Below, in pieces: positions 26,192 through 33,469 of a stretch of 64,000 bases of DNA (position 1 is the first letter of the stretch; every line of letters starts with the position of its first letter). Below the pieces are notes generated by a model. That model was not told the DNA's origin. It made no database searches and saw only the letters and a list, made by a program, of their open reading frames with translations. The DNA comes from RYN-230 sp963718305. Lineage in GTDB: Bacteria > Actinomycetota > Actinomycetes > Streptosporangiales > Streptosporangiaceae. The position numbers and the translations under genes were made by a program. The stretch is taken from NCBI GenBank assembly GCA_963718305.1, contig CAVQZG010000010.1:496001-560000 (forward strand), in the 5' to 3' direction.

Positions 26192-26205
26192 GGGGGATAT
26201 CCCCC
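26192..26205. terminator. Perfect GC hairpin downstream of the TetR gene
   Basis: GGGGG-ATAT-CCCCC forms a perfect 14-base palindrome six bases after the TetR stop codon. It has no following T-run, but actinomycete terminators often lack one. It could equally be a protein site. The call as a terminator is tentative. Confidence 0.4.
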
Positions 26206-26252
26206 ACCTCAAGATGGGCGGTGGCCGGCTGCCCCAGGCCGGTGCGCGTCCC

Positions 26253-26280
26253 TAGCGTGATTGCTAGTGAAATCACGTTA
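26253..26280. promoter_or_regulatory. 28-base inverted repeat upstream of the ABC transporter operon
   Basis: The arms TAGCGTGATT (26253-26262) and AATCACGTTA (26271-26280) pair at nine of ten positions around an eight-base spacer. The repeat lies 17 bases before the ATP-binding protein start and just ahead of its ribosome site (GGGAGA), so it would overlap the transcript start or leader. A repressor operator is the likely role; its protein is not evident, as the neighbouring TetR gene has different palindromes. Confidence 0.65.
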
Positions 26281-26297
26281 GGCAGGGAGAATGCCCG

Positions 26298-27242
26298 ATG
26301 ATCGAGGCCTGCGGTCTCACCAAACGCTACGGCTCCACGCTGGCGGTCAATGATCTCAGCTTCACGGTCCATCCCGGCGCGGTCACCGGTTTTCTCGGCC
26401 CGAACGGCGCCGGTAAGACCACCACCATGCGGATGATCCTCGGCCTGGATTATCCCAGCGCCGGAACCGTCACTATCAACGGCCAGCCGCATGCGCAATT
26501 GGCCAGCCCCATGCGCGAGGTGGGCGCATTGCTGGAGGCCCGGGCGGTGCATGGCGGCCGCAGCGCCCGCAATCACCTGCGCTGCCTGGCCCAGACCAAT
26601 GACCTTCCGGAACGCCGGGTGAATGAGGTGCTCAGCCTCGTCGGGCTGGCCGAAGTAGCCAGGAAAAGGTCCAAGGGATTCTCACTCGGCATGAGCCAGC
26701 GGCTGGGAATAGCCGCGGCGCTGCTCGGTGATCCCGGAATTGTGATGTTCGACGAACCGGTCAATGGGCTGGATCCGGAAGGCATCCTGTGGATCCGCAC
26801 CCTGATGAGATCGCTGGCCGCAGAGGGCCGCACGGTGTTCGTGTCCAGCCACCTGATGTCGGAGATGGAAAACACCGCCGATCACCTGATCGTGATCGGG
26901 CGAGGCCGGCTCATCGCTGACTGCAGCATGGCCGAGTTCATCGCGCGGGGCACCGGCCAGGCGGTGCTGGTCCGGACACCGCAGCCGGACGGGCTGGCCC
27001 GGGCGGTCACCGCCGCGGGCGGCACCGTGGCGCCGATCGGCCAGGGCGACCTGGAGGTACGCGGCCTGCCGCCCGCCCGGATCGGCGACCTGGCGCTGGC
27101 CAGCGGCATCGCGCTGCATCACCTGGCCCCGGCCCGGGCCTCGCTGGAAGAGGCCTTCATGGAGCTGACCGCGGACAGCGTCGAGTATCACGCGGGGGTA
27201 CCCGCGGGCAGTGTGGCCAGCGGCCACGGAACGGGGGCATGA
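26298..27242 (+). CDS. ABC transporter ATP-binding protein
   Basis: The 314-residue ATPase has Walker A GPNGAGKT (34-41), a degenerate signature SLGMSQ (129-134), Walker B IVMFDEP (Asp152, Glu153) and the switch His in FVSSHLM. The extended C-terminal domain after about residue 215 is that of DrrA/BcrA-type drug and lantibiotic exporters. It powers the permease encoded next, with one base between the stop and the next ATG. GGGAGA precedes the ATG. Confidence 0.95.
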   Translation: MIEACGLTKRYGSTLAVNDLSFTVHPGAVTGFLGPNGAGKTTTMRMILGLDYPSAGTVTINGQPHAQLASPMREVGALLEARAVHGGRSARNHLRCLAQTNDLPERRVNEVLSLVGLAEVARKRSKGFSLGMSQRLGIAAALLGDPGIVMFDEPVNGLDPEGILWIRTLMRSLAAEGRTVFVSSHLMSEMENTADHLIVIGRGRLIADCSMAEFIARGTGQAVLVRTPQPDGLARAVTAAGGTVAPIGQGDLEVRGLPPARIGDLALASGIALHHLAPARASLEEAFMELTADSVEYHAGVPAGSVASGHGTGA

Positions 27243-27243
27243 C

Positions 27244-28086
27244 ATGGCTGCCATCACGGCCCGGCGGAGCACCTCCGGCGCCGGCCCGGCCCGGGGGCGC
27301 CGGGCCGGCCTGGCCGGGGCGCTCCGCTCCGAGTTCACCAAGCTGTACTCGGTCCGGTCCACCTACTGGTCGCTGCTGCTGCTGGTGCTGGCGGGCATCG
27401 CCTGGTCCGTGGCCAACTGCGCGGGTGTGGCCGCGCACTGGGCGCAGACGCCACCCGGGCAGCGGGCCCTCGACGCGACTCAGGACAGCGTGGTCGGGCT
27501 GGCCCTGCTCGGCCAGCTCATCGTCGTGGTGCTGGGCACGCTCGCGATCACCTCGGAGTATTCGACCGGGATGATCCGCACCTCGCTGACCGTGCTGCCG
27601 CGGCGCGGGGTGGTGTTCGCGGCCAAGGCCATCGTGCTCACCGCGGTCACCCTGGTCATCGCGCTGGTGACCAGCTTCGCCGCGTTCTTCATCGGCCAGT
27701 ACCTGCTGCGCAGCACGCATGAAGCCGCCACCCTCGGCCAGCCGGGCGTGCTGCGCGCCGTGCTGGCCAGTGCCCTCTACATCGCGCTGTCCGGCCTGTT
27801 CGCCTTCGGTCTGGGCGCCATGCTGCGCAGCACGGCGGGCGCCCTCACCGCCGCCTACGGGCTGCTGTTCCTGGTCCCGCAGCTGGCCAAGGCGCTGCCC
27901 AGCCAGTGGTACGCCGACCTGGTGCGGTGGCTGCCGGGCGGCGAGCTCACCAACGCGATCACCAATACCCAGCGCCAGCTCCCGCAGCACCTGTTCACCG
28001 CCTGGGGCGAGCTGGCGGTGTTCGGCGGCTACACGGCCATCGTCCTGCTCGTGGGTGCGCTGCTGCTGCGCCATCGCGACGCCTGA
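27244..28086 (+). CDS. ABC-2 type transporter permease
   Basis: The 280-residue membrane protein begins with a basic cytosolic segment and the typical LRSEFTKLYSVRSTYWSLLLLVLAGIAW start of actinobacterial ABC-2 permeases. Six hydrophobic helices follow, including LGQLIVVVLGTLAITSEYSTGMIRTSL and the last AVFGGYTAIVLLVGALLL. It forms an exporter with the upstream ATPase. The substrate is unknown; family relatives move drugs, lantibiotics or membrane-stress ligands. Confidence 0.93.
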   Translation: MAAITARRSTSGAGPARGRRAGLAGALRSEFTKLYSVRSTYWSLLLLVLAGIAWSVANCAGVAAHWAQTPPGQRALDATQDSVVGLALLGQLIVVVLGTLAITSEYSTGMIRTSLTVLPRRGVVFAAKAIVLTAVTLVIALVTSFAAFFIGQYLLRSTHEAATLGQPGVLRAVLASALYIALSGLFAFGLGAMLRSTAGALTAAYGLLFLVPQLAKALPSQWYADLVRWLPGGELTNAITNTQRQLPQHLFTAWGELAVFGGYTAIVLLVGALLLRHRDA

Positions 28087-28111
28087 TCCGAAACCAGCCC
28101 AGGAGATGCAC

Positions 28112-28701
28112 ATGCTCAGGAACCGCCCGGCCGCCATATTCGGTACTGCCGTGCTGGCTGGCGCGCTGGCCGTCACCGGCTGCGCCGCATCCGCGGCCAG
28201 CACGGCGCGGCCAGCACCGCCACGACCAGCACCGCCACGGCCTCGCCGACTGCGGCCGCGGACAGCGCGCACCTCATGGTGTACAGCATCAACAGCGACG
28301 GGCCTGACTTCCGGGCCATCGTGACCGGGGCGATCGGCGACTACGGGCCAGCGGTGACCGTTTTCCCGGACGGCAAGGTTGACCCGTCACACACCCACGA
28401 CCTGGAACTGAAGCTGACCCACGGGTCGTTCAAGCTCAGCATCACCGAGCTGGACCAGAGGTTCGTCGCGGTGACCAGCCACGAGCCGATCTACCCGCGC
28501 ACCTGCTCGGACTACATGACCGCCAGCGCGCCGATGGCCATCGTGCCCGGGTCGGGTACCGGCGCGTACCGGGGGATCAGCGGCCGCTTCGCCGTCACGA
28601 TCACCGCCGACGAGGTGGAGAAGAAGCCCTGCCAGCCGGTCGGGGCGATCCAGTGGCAGGCCCTCGTGCTGCGCGGCCCCGGCCGCGTGAAGGTGGGCTA
28701 G
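28112..28701 (+). pseudogene. Secreted lipoprotein, frame-disrupted
   Basis: The frame from ATG 28112 (AGGAG six bases upstream) encodes a lipoprotein signal, RNRPAAIFGTAVLAGALAVTGCAAS, with the lipobox Cys. It then runs into a Pro/Arg-rich shadow near 28205. The other frame shows the expected Ser/Thr/Ala linker (STATTSTATASPTAAA) and a 140-residue beta-rich domain (HLMVYSINSDGPDFRAIVTG to ALVLRGPGRVKVG) with GSGTGAYRGISGRFAVTI, reminiscent of allene-oxide-cyclase-like barrels. One missing base near 28205 would join them. It is probably co-transcribed with the ABC transporter and two-component genes. Confidence 0.75.
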
Positions 28702-28706
28702 CGGTC

Positions 28707-30017
28707 ATGCGTACCCCGGCCGCCGCGTCCCCGCGGCCAGCGCAGCGGGACGATGCATACGCTGGGCGCATGCTCACCGCAGGCGCCCGGCTGCGCGATC
28801 ACCCGATGCTGGCCGATGGCGTGCTGGCGGTCCTGCTGTTCTCGATCAGTTTCGGCCAGTGGCCGGGCAGCCCGCCGCTCAGCGTGGCGGCCGCCGTGGT
28901 GATCAGCGCGCTGCTGGCCACCACGGTGCTGCTGCGGCGGCGCTACCCGGTGGCCGCGTTCACCGCCGCCATGACGATCGCCGCCGCGCAGGTCCTGTTC
29001 GGCATGCAGGCGGGCGGCGGCGGCCCGGCGGTCCGCGCCCTGGAACCCACCGCCACCGACGTGGTCATCCCGGTGCTGCTGTACACGGTGGCCGCGCACC
29101 GCCCCCGGCGGGTCTCGGTGACCGCCCTGGCGGTCTGCCTGCTCGCCACGGCCGTGGCCATCACCCGGTGGGCCCCCGCCCAGCCGCCGGCCTCGCCGAA
29201 TCTGGTCTTCATCGCGGCCGCCGGACTCGGCGGGACAGCCCTGGCCGCCTGGGTGCTGGGCGATTCGATGGCTTACCGCTACCGGCGCGAGTACTACGCC
29301 TCGCTGGAGGAGCGCACCGCCCGGGCCGAAGCCGAGCGTGATGCGCAGGCCCGGATCGCCGCCGCGGCGCAGCGGGCCAGCGAACTCCAGGACCAGCGGG
29401 CCCGGGCCATCGACGAGTCGGTGGCCCGGCTGCGCCGGATCGAGCGCGACCTGCACGACGGGGCTCAGGTGCGGCTGGCCGCGCTGGCCATGACCCTGGG
29501 CGAGATCAAGGAATACCTGGACACGGCGCCGGCCGGCGCCGATGACGCCAACCGGACCCGGATGCTGGTCAGCGCGGCCCACCAGAACGCCAAGGAGACC
29601 CTGGCCGAGCTGCGCGATCTGGCCCGGGGCATTCACCCGCCGGCGCTCGACCGCGGCCTCGGCGCGGCGCTATCCAGCCTGGCCGGGACCAGCGCGGTGC
29701 CGGCCGACCTGCAGGTCAGCAGCACGCAGCAGCCCTCGCCCGCCATCGCGGCCATGGCCTACTTCTGCGCGGCGGAGCTGCTGGCCAACGTGGCCAAGCA
29801 CAGCGGGGCGAGCCGGGCCACGATCAGCGTCACCGACCAGGCCGATCAGCTGCTCATGACGGTGACCGACGACGGGGCCGGCGGCGCGCAGCTGGCGCCG
29901 GGCGGCGGGCTGGCCGGGCTGCTGGCCCGGGTGCAGACCGTGGACGGCCGGCTGGATGTGCGCAGCCCGTGCGGCGGTCCCACGGTCGTCACGATCGAGC
30001 TGCCGAGGCACGCCTGA
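28707..30017 (+). CDS. NarL-type sensor histidine kinase
   Basis: The product of about 436 residues has an N-terminal set of membrane helices (residues 35-190), a coiled-coil linker rich in Ala, Arg and Glu (195-240), the HisKA_3 dimerisation motif RRIERDLHDGAQ with phospho-acceptor His250, and a HATPase domain (ELLANVAKHSGAS, DDGAGGAQ, GLLARVQTVDGRLDV). The ATG at 28707 is chosen; an ATG at 28770 is possible. Its TGA overlaps the ATG of the response regulator by one base, so the pair is coupled. It may control the upstream ABC exporter. Confidence 0.92.
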   Translation: MRTPAAASPRPAQRDDAYAGRMLTAGARLRDHPMLADGVLAVLLFSISFGQWPGSPPLSVAAAVVISALLATTVLLRRRYPVAAFTAAMTIAAAQVLFGMQAGGGGPAVRALEPTATDVVIPVLLYTVAAHRPRRVSVTALAVCLLATAVAITRWAPAQPPASPNLVFIAAAGLGGTALAAWVLGDSMAYRYRREYYASLEERTARAEAERDAQARIAAAAQRASELQDQRARAIDESVARLRRIERDLHDGAQVRLAALAMTLGEIKEYLDTAPAGADDANRTRMLVSAAHQNAKETLAELRDLARGIHPPALDRGLGAALSSLAGTSAVPADLQVSSTQQPSPAIAAMAYFCAAELLANVAKHSGASRATISVTDQADQLLMTVTDDGAGGAQLAPGGGLAGLLARVQTVDGRLDVRSPCGGPTVVTIELPRHA

Positions 30018-30673
30018 TGCCGCCCGGGCTGCGCATCGTGATCGCGGAAGACGCCGCGATCATGCGGGATGGGCTCACCCAGACCCTGACCCGCCGGGGC
30101 CATGACGTGGTAGCCGCGGTGGGCGACGCCGGGGCGCTGCGCCAGGCGGTGGATACGCACCGGCCTGACGTGGCCATCATCGACGTGCGCATGCCGCCCG
30201 GCCATACCGATGAGGGGCTGCGGGCCGCGCAGTCGATCCACCAGGATCATCCCCAGGTCGGGGTGCTCGTCTTCTCCCAGTACATCGAGACCCGCTCCGC
30301 CGCGGATCTGTTCGCTGGCTCCCCGGCGGGCGTCGGCTACCTGCTCAAGGACCGCGTCGCCGACGTCAGCGACTTCATCGACGCGATCACCAGGGTTGCG
30401 CAGGGCGGCACCGTGCTCGACCCGGAAGTGGTCCGCCAGCTTCTGGGGGCCAGCCGCCGCGCCGACTCCCTGGCCACGCTCACGCCACGGGAACGGGAAG
30501 TCCTCTCGCTCATGGCGCAGGGCCGCTCGAACGCCGCCATCGCGAGCACGCTGGTCATCTCGGCCGGGGTCGTGGAGAAACACGTCGCCAGCGTCTTCGC
30601 CAAGCTCGGCCTCGCCCCTTCCGATAACGACAACCGCCGGGTCATCGCCGCCCTCAGATACCTGGAGTCCTGA
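30017..30673 (+). CDS. NarL/FixJ family response regulator
   Basis: The 218-residue regulator has a receiver domain with acidic pocket IAEDAAIM and phospho-accepting Asp56 (AIIDVRMPP), the Lys in GYLLKDRV, and a LuxR-type DNA-binding end (LTPREREVLSLMAQGRSNAAIASTLVISAGVVEKHVASVF). It is coupled to the preceding kinase by a TGATG overlap and is its likely partner. Targets are not visible, but the ABC transporter and lipoprotein genes immediately upstream are the natural candidates. Confidence 0.95.
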   Translation: MPPGLRIVIAEDAAIMRDGLTQTLTRRGHDVVAAVGDAGALRQAVDTHRPDVAIIDVRMPPGHTDEGLRAAQSIHQDHPQVGVLVFSQYIETRSAADLFAGSPAGVGYLLKDRVADVSDFIDAITRVAQGGTVLDPEVVRQLLGASRRADSLATLTPREREVLSLMAQGRSNAAIASTLVISAGVVEKHVASVFAKLGLAPSDNDNRRVIAALRYLES

Positions 30674-30711
30674 CCGAACGTCGGTGGGCGGGCCAGCAGA
30701 CCCGGCTGGCC

Positions 30712-30740
30712 TTGACAGGACCGCCAGCGCGGGCATACTT
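30712..30740 (+). promoter_or_regulatory. Promoter of the ArsR-SRPBCC operon
   Basis: TTGACA (30712-30717) and ATACTT (30735-30740) are separated by 17 bases. The expected transcript start falls about seven bases after the -10 box, at the GTG start codon at 30747, and no ribosome site precedes it. The gene is therefore probably read from a leaderless mRNA. Confidence 0.7.
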
Positions 30741-30756
30741 AGGTATGTGCCTAAGT
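30737..30756. promoter_or_regulatory. ArsR-type operator overlapping -10 box and start codon
   Basis: ACTTAGG (30737-30743) and CCTAAGT (30750-30756) form a perfect seven-base inverted repeat with a six-base spacer that contains the GTG start codon's first bases. Binding here would block RNA polymerase directly. The adjacent ArsR-type protein is the probable ligand-controlled repressor (inference from position). Confidence 0.72.
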
Positions 30757-31082
30757 ATTCGGGGCTCGACCAGATCTTCCATGCGCTCGCGGACAGCAGC
30801 CGGCGCGCCATGGTCGAGCGGCTGTCCCGTGGTCCGGCATCCGTCAGCGAGCTGGCCAAGCCGTTCCCGGTGGCGCTCCCGACCGTCGTCCAGCACCTGG
30901 GGGTCCTGGAGAAGGCCGGGATCGTCACCTCGGCGAAGGCCGGCCGGGTTCGCACCTACCAGCTCGTCCCCGGGGCCCTGGAGCCCGCCGGGGACTGGGT
31001 TGGCCGGCAGCGGCTGCCCGCGGAACGCCGCCTGGACCGGCTCGGCACTTTCCTCAACCATCCCGCCACCACCAAGGAGTGA
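30747..31082 (+). CDS. ArsR-family winged-helix regulator
   Basis: The 111-residue protein is a compact ArsR/SmtB winged helix: GLDQIFHALADSSRRAMVERLSRGPASVSELAKPFPVALPTVVQHLGVLEKAGIV, then a wing TSAKAGRVRTYQL and a C-terminal helix. No Cys-based metal site is present, as is usual for the group encoded next to SRPBCC/AHSA1 genes. The GTG start lies inside its own palindromic operator. It is followed after five bases by the SRPBCC gene, forming a two-gene autoregulated unit. Confidence 0.92.
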   Translation: MPKYSGLDQIFHALADSSRRAMVERLSRGPASVSELAKPFPVALPTVVQHLGVLEKAGIVTSAKAGRVRTYQLVPGALEPAGDWVGRQRLPAERRLDRLGTFLNHPATTKE

Positions 31083-31087
31083 ACGGC

Positions 31088-31561
31088 ATGAACGACACCA
31101 TCGAGCGCAGCCAGACCCACGCGACCTTTGTCATCGAGCGCGCTTACCCGGCGCCGGTCGAAAGGGTCTGGCGCGCACTGTCGGATAACGACGCGCGCGA
31201 CCAGTGGTTCGGCGCCGGCGAGGCGTTCGACATCGAGGAGAAGTCGCACGAGTTCCGCGTCGGCGGCCGGGGAATGGAGGAAGGCCAGTGGCACGGCGGG
31301 CCGCGGTCCAGGTTCGAGTCCACCTACACCGACATCGTCGACCTGGAGCGGATCGTGTTCACCTACGACATGTGGGTCGACGGGCGGCACCTGTCCACGT
31401 CACTCACGACGATCGCCCTGGAACGTGACGGCGACCAGACCCGGCTCACCTACACCGAGCAGGGTGTGCACTTCGACGGCCTGGACAGCGTCGAGGGCCG
31501 CGAAGAGGGCAGCCGGGGACTGCTCGACCAGCTCGGCTCCTATCTCTCCGCTGGCCACTGA
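31088..31561 (+). CDS. SRPBCC/AHSA1 domain protein
   Basis: The 157-residue product is an AHSA1-like START protein: THATFVIERAYPAPVERVWRALSDNDARDQWF, ESTYTDIVDLERIVFTYDMWVDG, a TTIALERDGDQTRLTYTEQGVHFDG strand, and a C-terminal helix ending LLDQLGSYLSAGH. Such proteins bind hydrophobic ligands and are typically paired with ArsR regulators, as here. AAGGAG lies upstream of the ATG at 31088. Its stop codon lies inside the first copy of a 19-base tandem repeat. Confidence 0.92.
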   Translation: MNDTIERSQTHATFVIERAYPAPVERVWRALSDNDARDQWFGAGEAFDIEEKSHEFRVGGRGMEEGQWHGGPRSRFESTYTDIVDLERIVFTYDMWVDGRHLSTSLTTIALERDGDQTRLTYTEQGVHFDGLDSVEGREEGSRGLLDQLGSYLSAGH

Positions 31562-31597
31562 TCTCTCCGCTGGCCACTGGTCTCTTAGCTGGCCCTG
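31542..31597. repeat. Three tandem 19-base repeats at the end of the SRPBCC gene
   Basis: ATCTCTCCGCTGGCCACTG is repeated exactly at 31542-31560 and 31561-31579, and a degenerate third copy (GTCTCTTAGCTGGCCCTG) follows at 31580-31597. The first copy encodes the last residues of the SRPBCC protein, and the stop codon TGA spans the boundary with the second. This looks like a local slippage duplication rather than a functional array. Confidence 0.8.
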
Positions 31598-31620
31598 GGC
31601 AGCAAGGGCGCCGTTGATGC

Positions 31621-32130
31621 TCAGCGGCCGGCCGGGATCGGCGGGCCGATCACGCGCAGCCCGTATTGCGGGCCGATCTCGATCCAGCGCCGGATCTCTT
31701 CGTCCAGCGGCTGACCGTCCGATCCCGGCAGCCTGCGTTCCCGCGCCGGCCCGCCTACTTCGTCGTACAGACCGAAAAGGCCGCCCGGGACGACCAGCCC
31801 GAGGAACCGTACCGGAGACGTGCCGGTGACCCGGAACGCGTGCGGCACCCCCGCGGGCAGGTAGATGAAGGAGCCGGCCGCCAGCTGGTGGAACTCCTCA
31901 CCCGCCCGGTAGGTCAGCGTCCCCTCGAGCACATAGAAGGCCTCAGCCTCCTGGGTGTGGACGTGCAGCGGCGTGGCGGTGCCGGGCGGCTGGGTGACCA
32001 GGGACAGCCCGAACGCGCCCTCAGTTTCCTGGCCCGAGGCCAGCCGCTCGAACAGCGATCCCATGGCCCAGCTGGCCGGGCCGTCGTCTTGCCCCCGGAC
32101 CAGCACGCCCGTCGTAAGTTGATGTTTCAT
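31621..32130 (-). CDS. Cupin domain protein
   Basis: The 169-residue protein has a single cupin barrel with motif 1 PLHVHTQEAEAFYVLEG (two His and a Glu as metal ligands) and motif 2 LPAGVPHAFRV with a third His. A C-terminal helix region (EEIRRWIEIGPQYGLRVIG) is conserved in cupins from actinomycetes that are often called quercetin-dioxygenase-like. AGGGAGA precedes the ATG at 32130. It forms an operon with the SnoaL-type gene upstream, and both lie divergent from a TetR gene. Confidence 0.9.
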   Translation of the reverse strand: MKHQLTTGVLVRGQDDGPASWAMGSLFERLASGQETEGAFGLSLVTQPPGTATPLHVHTQEAEAFYVLEGTLTYRAGEEFHQLAAGSFIYLPAGVPHAFRVTGTSPVRFLGLVVPGGLFGLYDEVGGPARERRLPGSDGQPLDEEIRRWIEIGPQYGLRVIGPPIPAGR

Positions 32131-32152
32131 CGGTTCTCCCTGGTGAGAAGGA

Positions 32153-32617
32153 TCATGAGGCGGGTGCCAGGCGGTCCAGAACGCCGGTCTGGACGAGCAT
32201 GGCGAAGCGGTCCGGCACCCCCCAGTGCTCCACGAGGCGGCCATCGACGACGCGGGCGATGTCGATCACGGTGAAGTCGACCGGGCGGTTGCTCGGCGGC
32301 CCGAAGAACGGGCCTGTCGCTGTCCCCCGGCCCCGCACCCGGACCCAGATGGCGTCGCCCTGCTCGACCGAGTCCTCGATCGTGAAGCGGATGTCGGGCA
32401 CGGCCCGGTGAACGTCGGCGATCGCGTCCTTGAGGTGCTGGATCGCCTCGGCTCCGGTGCCGGCCAGGCCGAACTGGTGGTCCACGAGGCCGGGCGCGCA
32501 GACCTGGTCGGCCACGGAGCCGTCTCCGGTGGCGAAGCCCTCATCGAAGATCCGCTGCATCACGGTGAAGGCCGCGGACTGGCTCCGGCCCATGACAGGC
32601 GGGCTGGTCGTGGTCAT
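32153..32617 (-). CDS. SnoaL-like polyketide cyclase / ester cyclase family protein
   Basis: The 154-residue protein fits the SnoaL ester cyclase group: AAFTVMQRIFDEGFATGDGSVADQVCAPGLVDHQ, GAEAIQHLKDAIADVHRAVPDIRFTIED, a TATGPFFGPPSNRPVDFTVIDIARV strand pair, and VEHWGVPDRFAML. These proteins cyclise or hydrolyse small aromatic esters. GGGAGGA precedes the ATG at 32617. Divergent from the TetR gene, with a perfect palindrome in between, it is the first gene of the likely target operon. Confidence 0.9.
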   Translation of the reverse strand: MTTTSPPVMGRSQSAAFTVMQRIFDEGFATGDGSVADQVCAPGLVDHQFGLAGTGAEAIQHLKDAIADVHRAVPDIRFTIEDSVEQGDAIWVRVRGRGTATGPFFGPPSNRPVDFTVIDIARVVDGRLVEHWGVPDRFAMLVQTGVLDRLAPAS

Positions 32618-32659
32618 AGCATCCTCCCTGAGGCCGGGCTCGTGACCCGGCCGAAGCCT

Positions 32660-32683
32660 AATCAAGTCGAGTCCAACTTGATT
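32660..32683. promoter_or_regulatory. TetR-type operator between SnoaL/cupin operon and TetR gene
   Basis: AATCAAGT (32660-32667) and ACTTGATT (32676-32683) form a perfect eight-base inverted repeat with an eight-base spacer in the divergent promoter region. It is the only AT-rich palindrome in the gap between the SnoaL start (32617) and the TetR gene. It is the natural binding site of the TetR protein; binding is inference. Confidence 0.75.
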
Positions 32684-32690
32684 CGATACA

Positions 32691-33365
32691 GTGAGACTAG
32701 GACGAAAGGAGGCAGCTGTCAAAGATCACCGTGGCTACCACTCGCCGCTACGCGAGTCACAGGCCCGCGAAACCCGGCGGCGCGTGATCGACAGTGCGCG
32801 CGAACTGTTCCTCGAGCAGGGCTATCCCGCCACCACCATCGCCGCCGTCGCGCGCCGGGCGGGTGTCTCGGCCGACACGATCTACAGCACCTTCGGTTCC
32901 AAGGGCGCCCTGCTCAAAGAGGTGCTTGACGTGGTCATCGGCGGCGACGACGCGGGGTCCCCGCTGCTCGACCGGGCCGACCCGCAGGCCATGCGCGCGG
33001 AACCGGACCAGCGGCGCCAGCTAGCGATGTTCGCCGCGGGCATCACGCAGCAACTGGAACGGATCCGCCCGATGGATGACATCCTGCGCAGCGCGGCGGC
33101 CGTCGATTCCGTGGCCGCGGACCTGCGCGCCGATTTGCAGCTGCGGCAGCGCCGCGAGGCCATGACCGCGATCGTGGCCTGGATCGCCGCGCACGGGCCG
33201 CTGCAGGAGGGACTGTCCCAGCAGGACGCCGCCGCCGTGGTCTGGACGCTCACCTCCCCCGAGGTGCACCAGATGCTCCGCGACACCTGGGACTGGCCGC
33301 CTGAGCGCTACGAGCAATGGCTTCGCGAGACCCTGACGGCGAGCCTGCTGCCTCCCGCACCCTGA
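32691..33365 (+). CDS. TetR family transcriptional regulator
   Basis: The protein of up to 224 residues has the TetR helix-turn-helix (RETRRRVIDSARELFLEQGYPATTIAAVARRAGVSADTIYSTFGSKGALLKEVLD) and a helical ligand domain ending WPPERYEQWLRETLTASLLP. The in-frame GTG at 32691 has no ribosome site. By contrast a strong AAAGGAGG (32705-32712) stands five bases before an in-frame GTC at 32718 (VKDHRGYHSP), so the real start may be there with an odd or misread codon. It likely represses the divergent SnoaL-cupin operon through the palindrome at 32660-32683. Confidence 0.88.
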   Translation: MRLGRKEAAVKDHRGYHSPLRESQARETRRRVIDSARELFLEQGYPATTIAAVARRAGVSADTIYSTFGSKGALLKEVLDVVIGGDDAGSPLLDRADPQAMRAEPDQRRQLAMFAAGITQQLERIRPMDDILRSAAAVDSVAADLRADLQLRQRREAMTAIVAWIAAHGPLQEGLSQQDAAAVVWTLTSPEVHQMLRDTWDWPPERYEQWLRETLTASLLPPAP

Positions 33366-33469
33366 CAGCTCAGCTCGTAAAGACGGGCCGCGTGCGATTT
33401 GGCCGATCTGGGTGCTGCGCTAGTGTGGGCGGGCATACGGCGAGCCGATAGTGGCGGGAGGTGCCGTCA

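Noticed and set aside
31542..31597. CRISPR-like array
   Set aside because: The 19-base units are directly adjacent with no spacers, so this is a tandem duplication.
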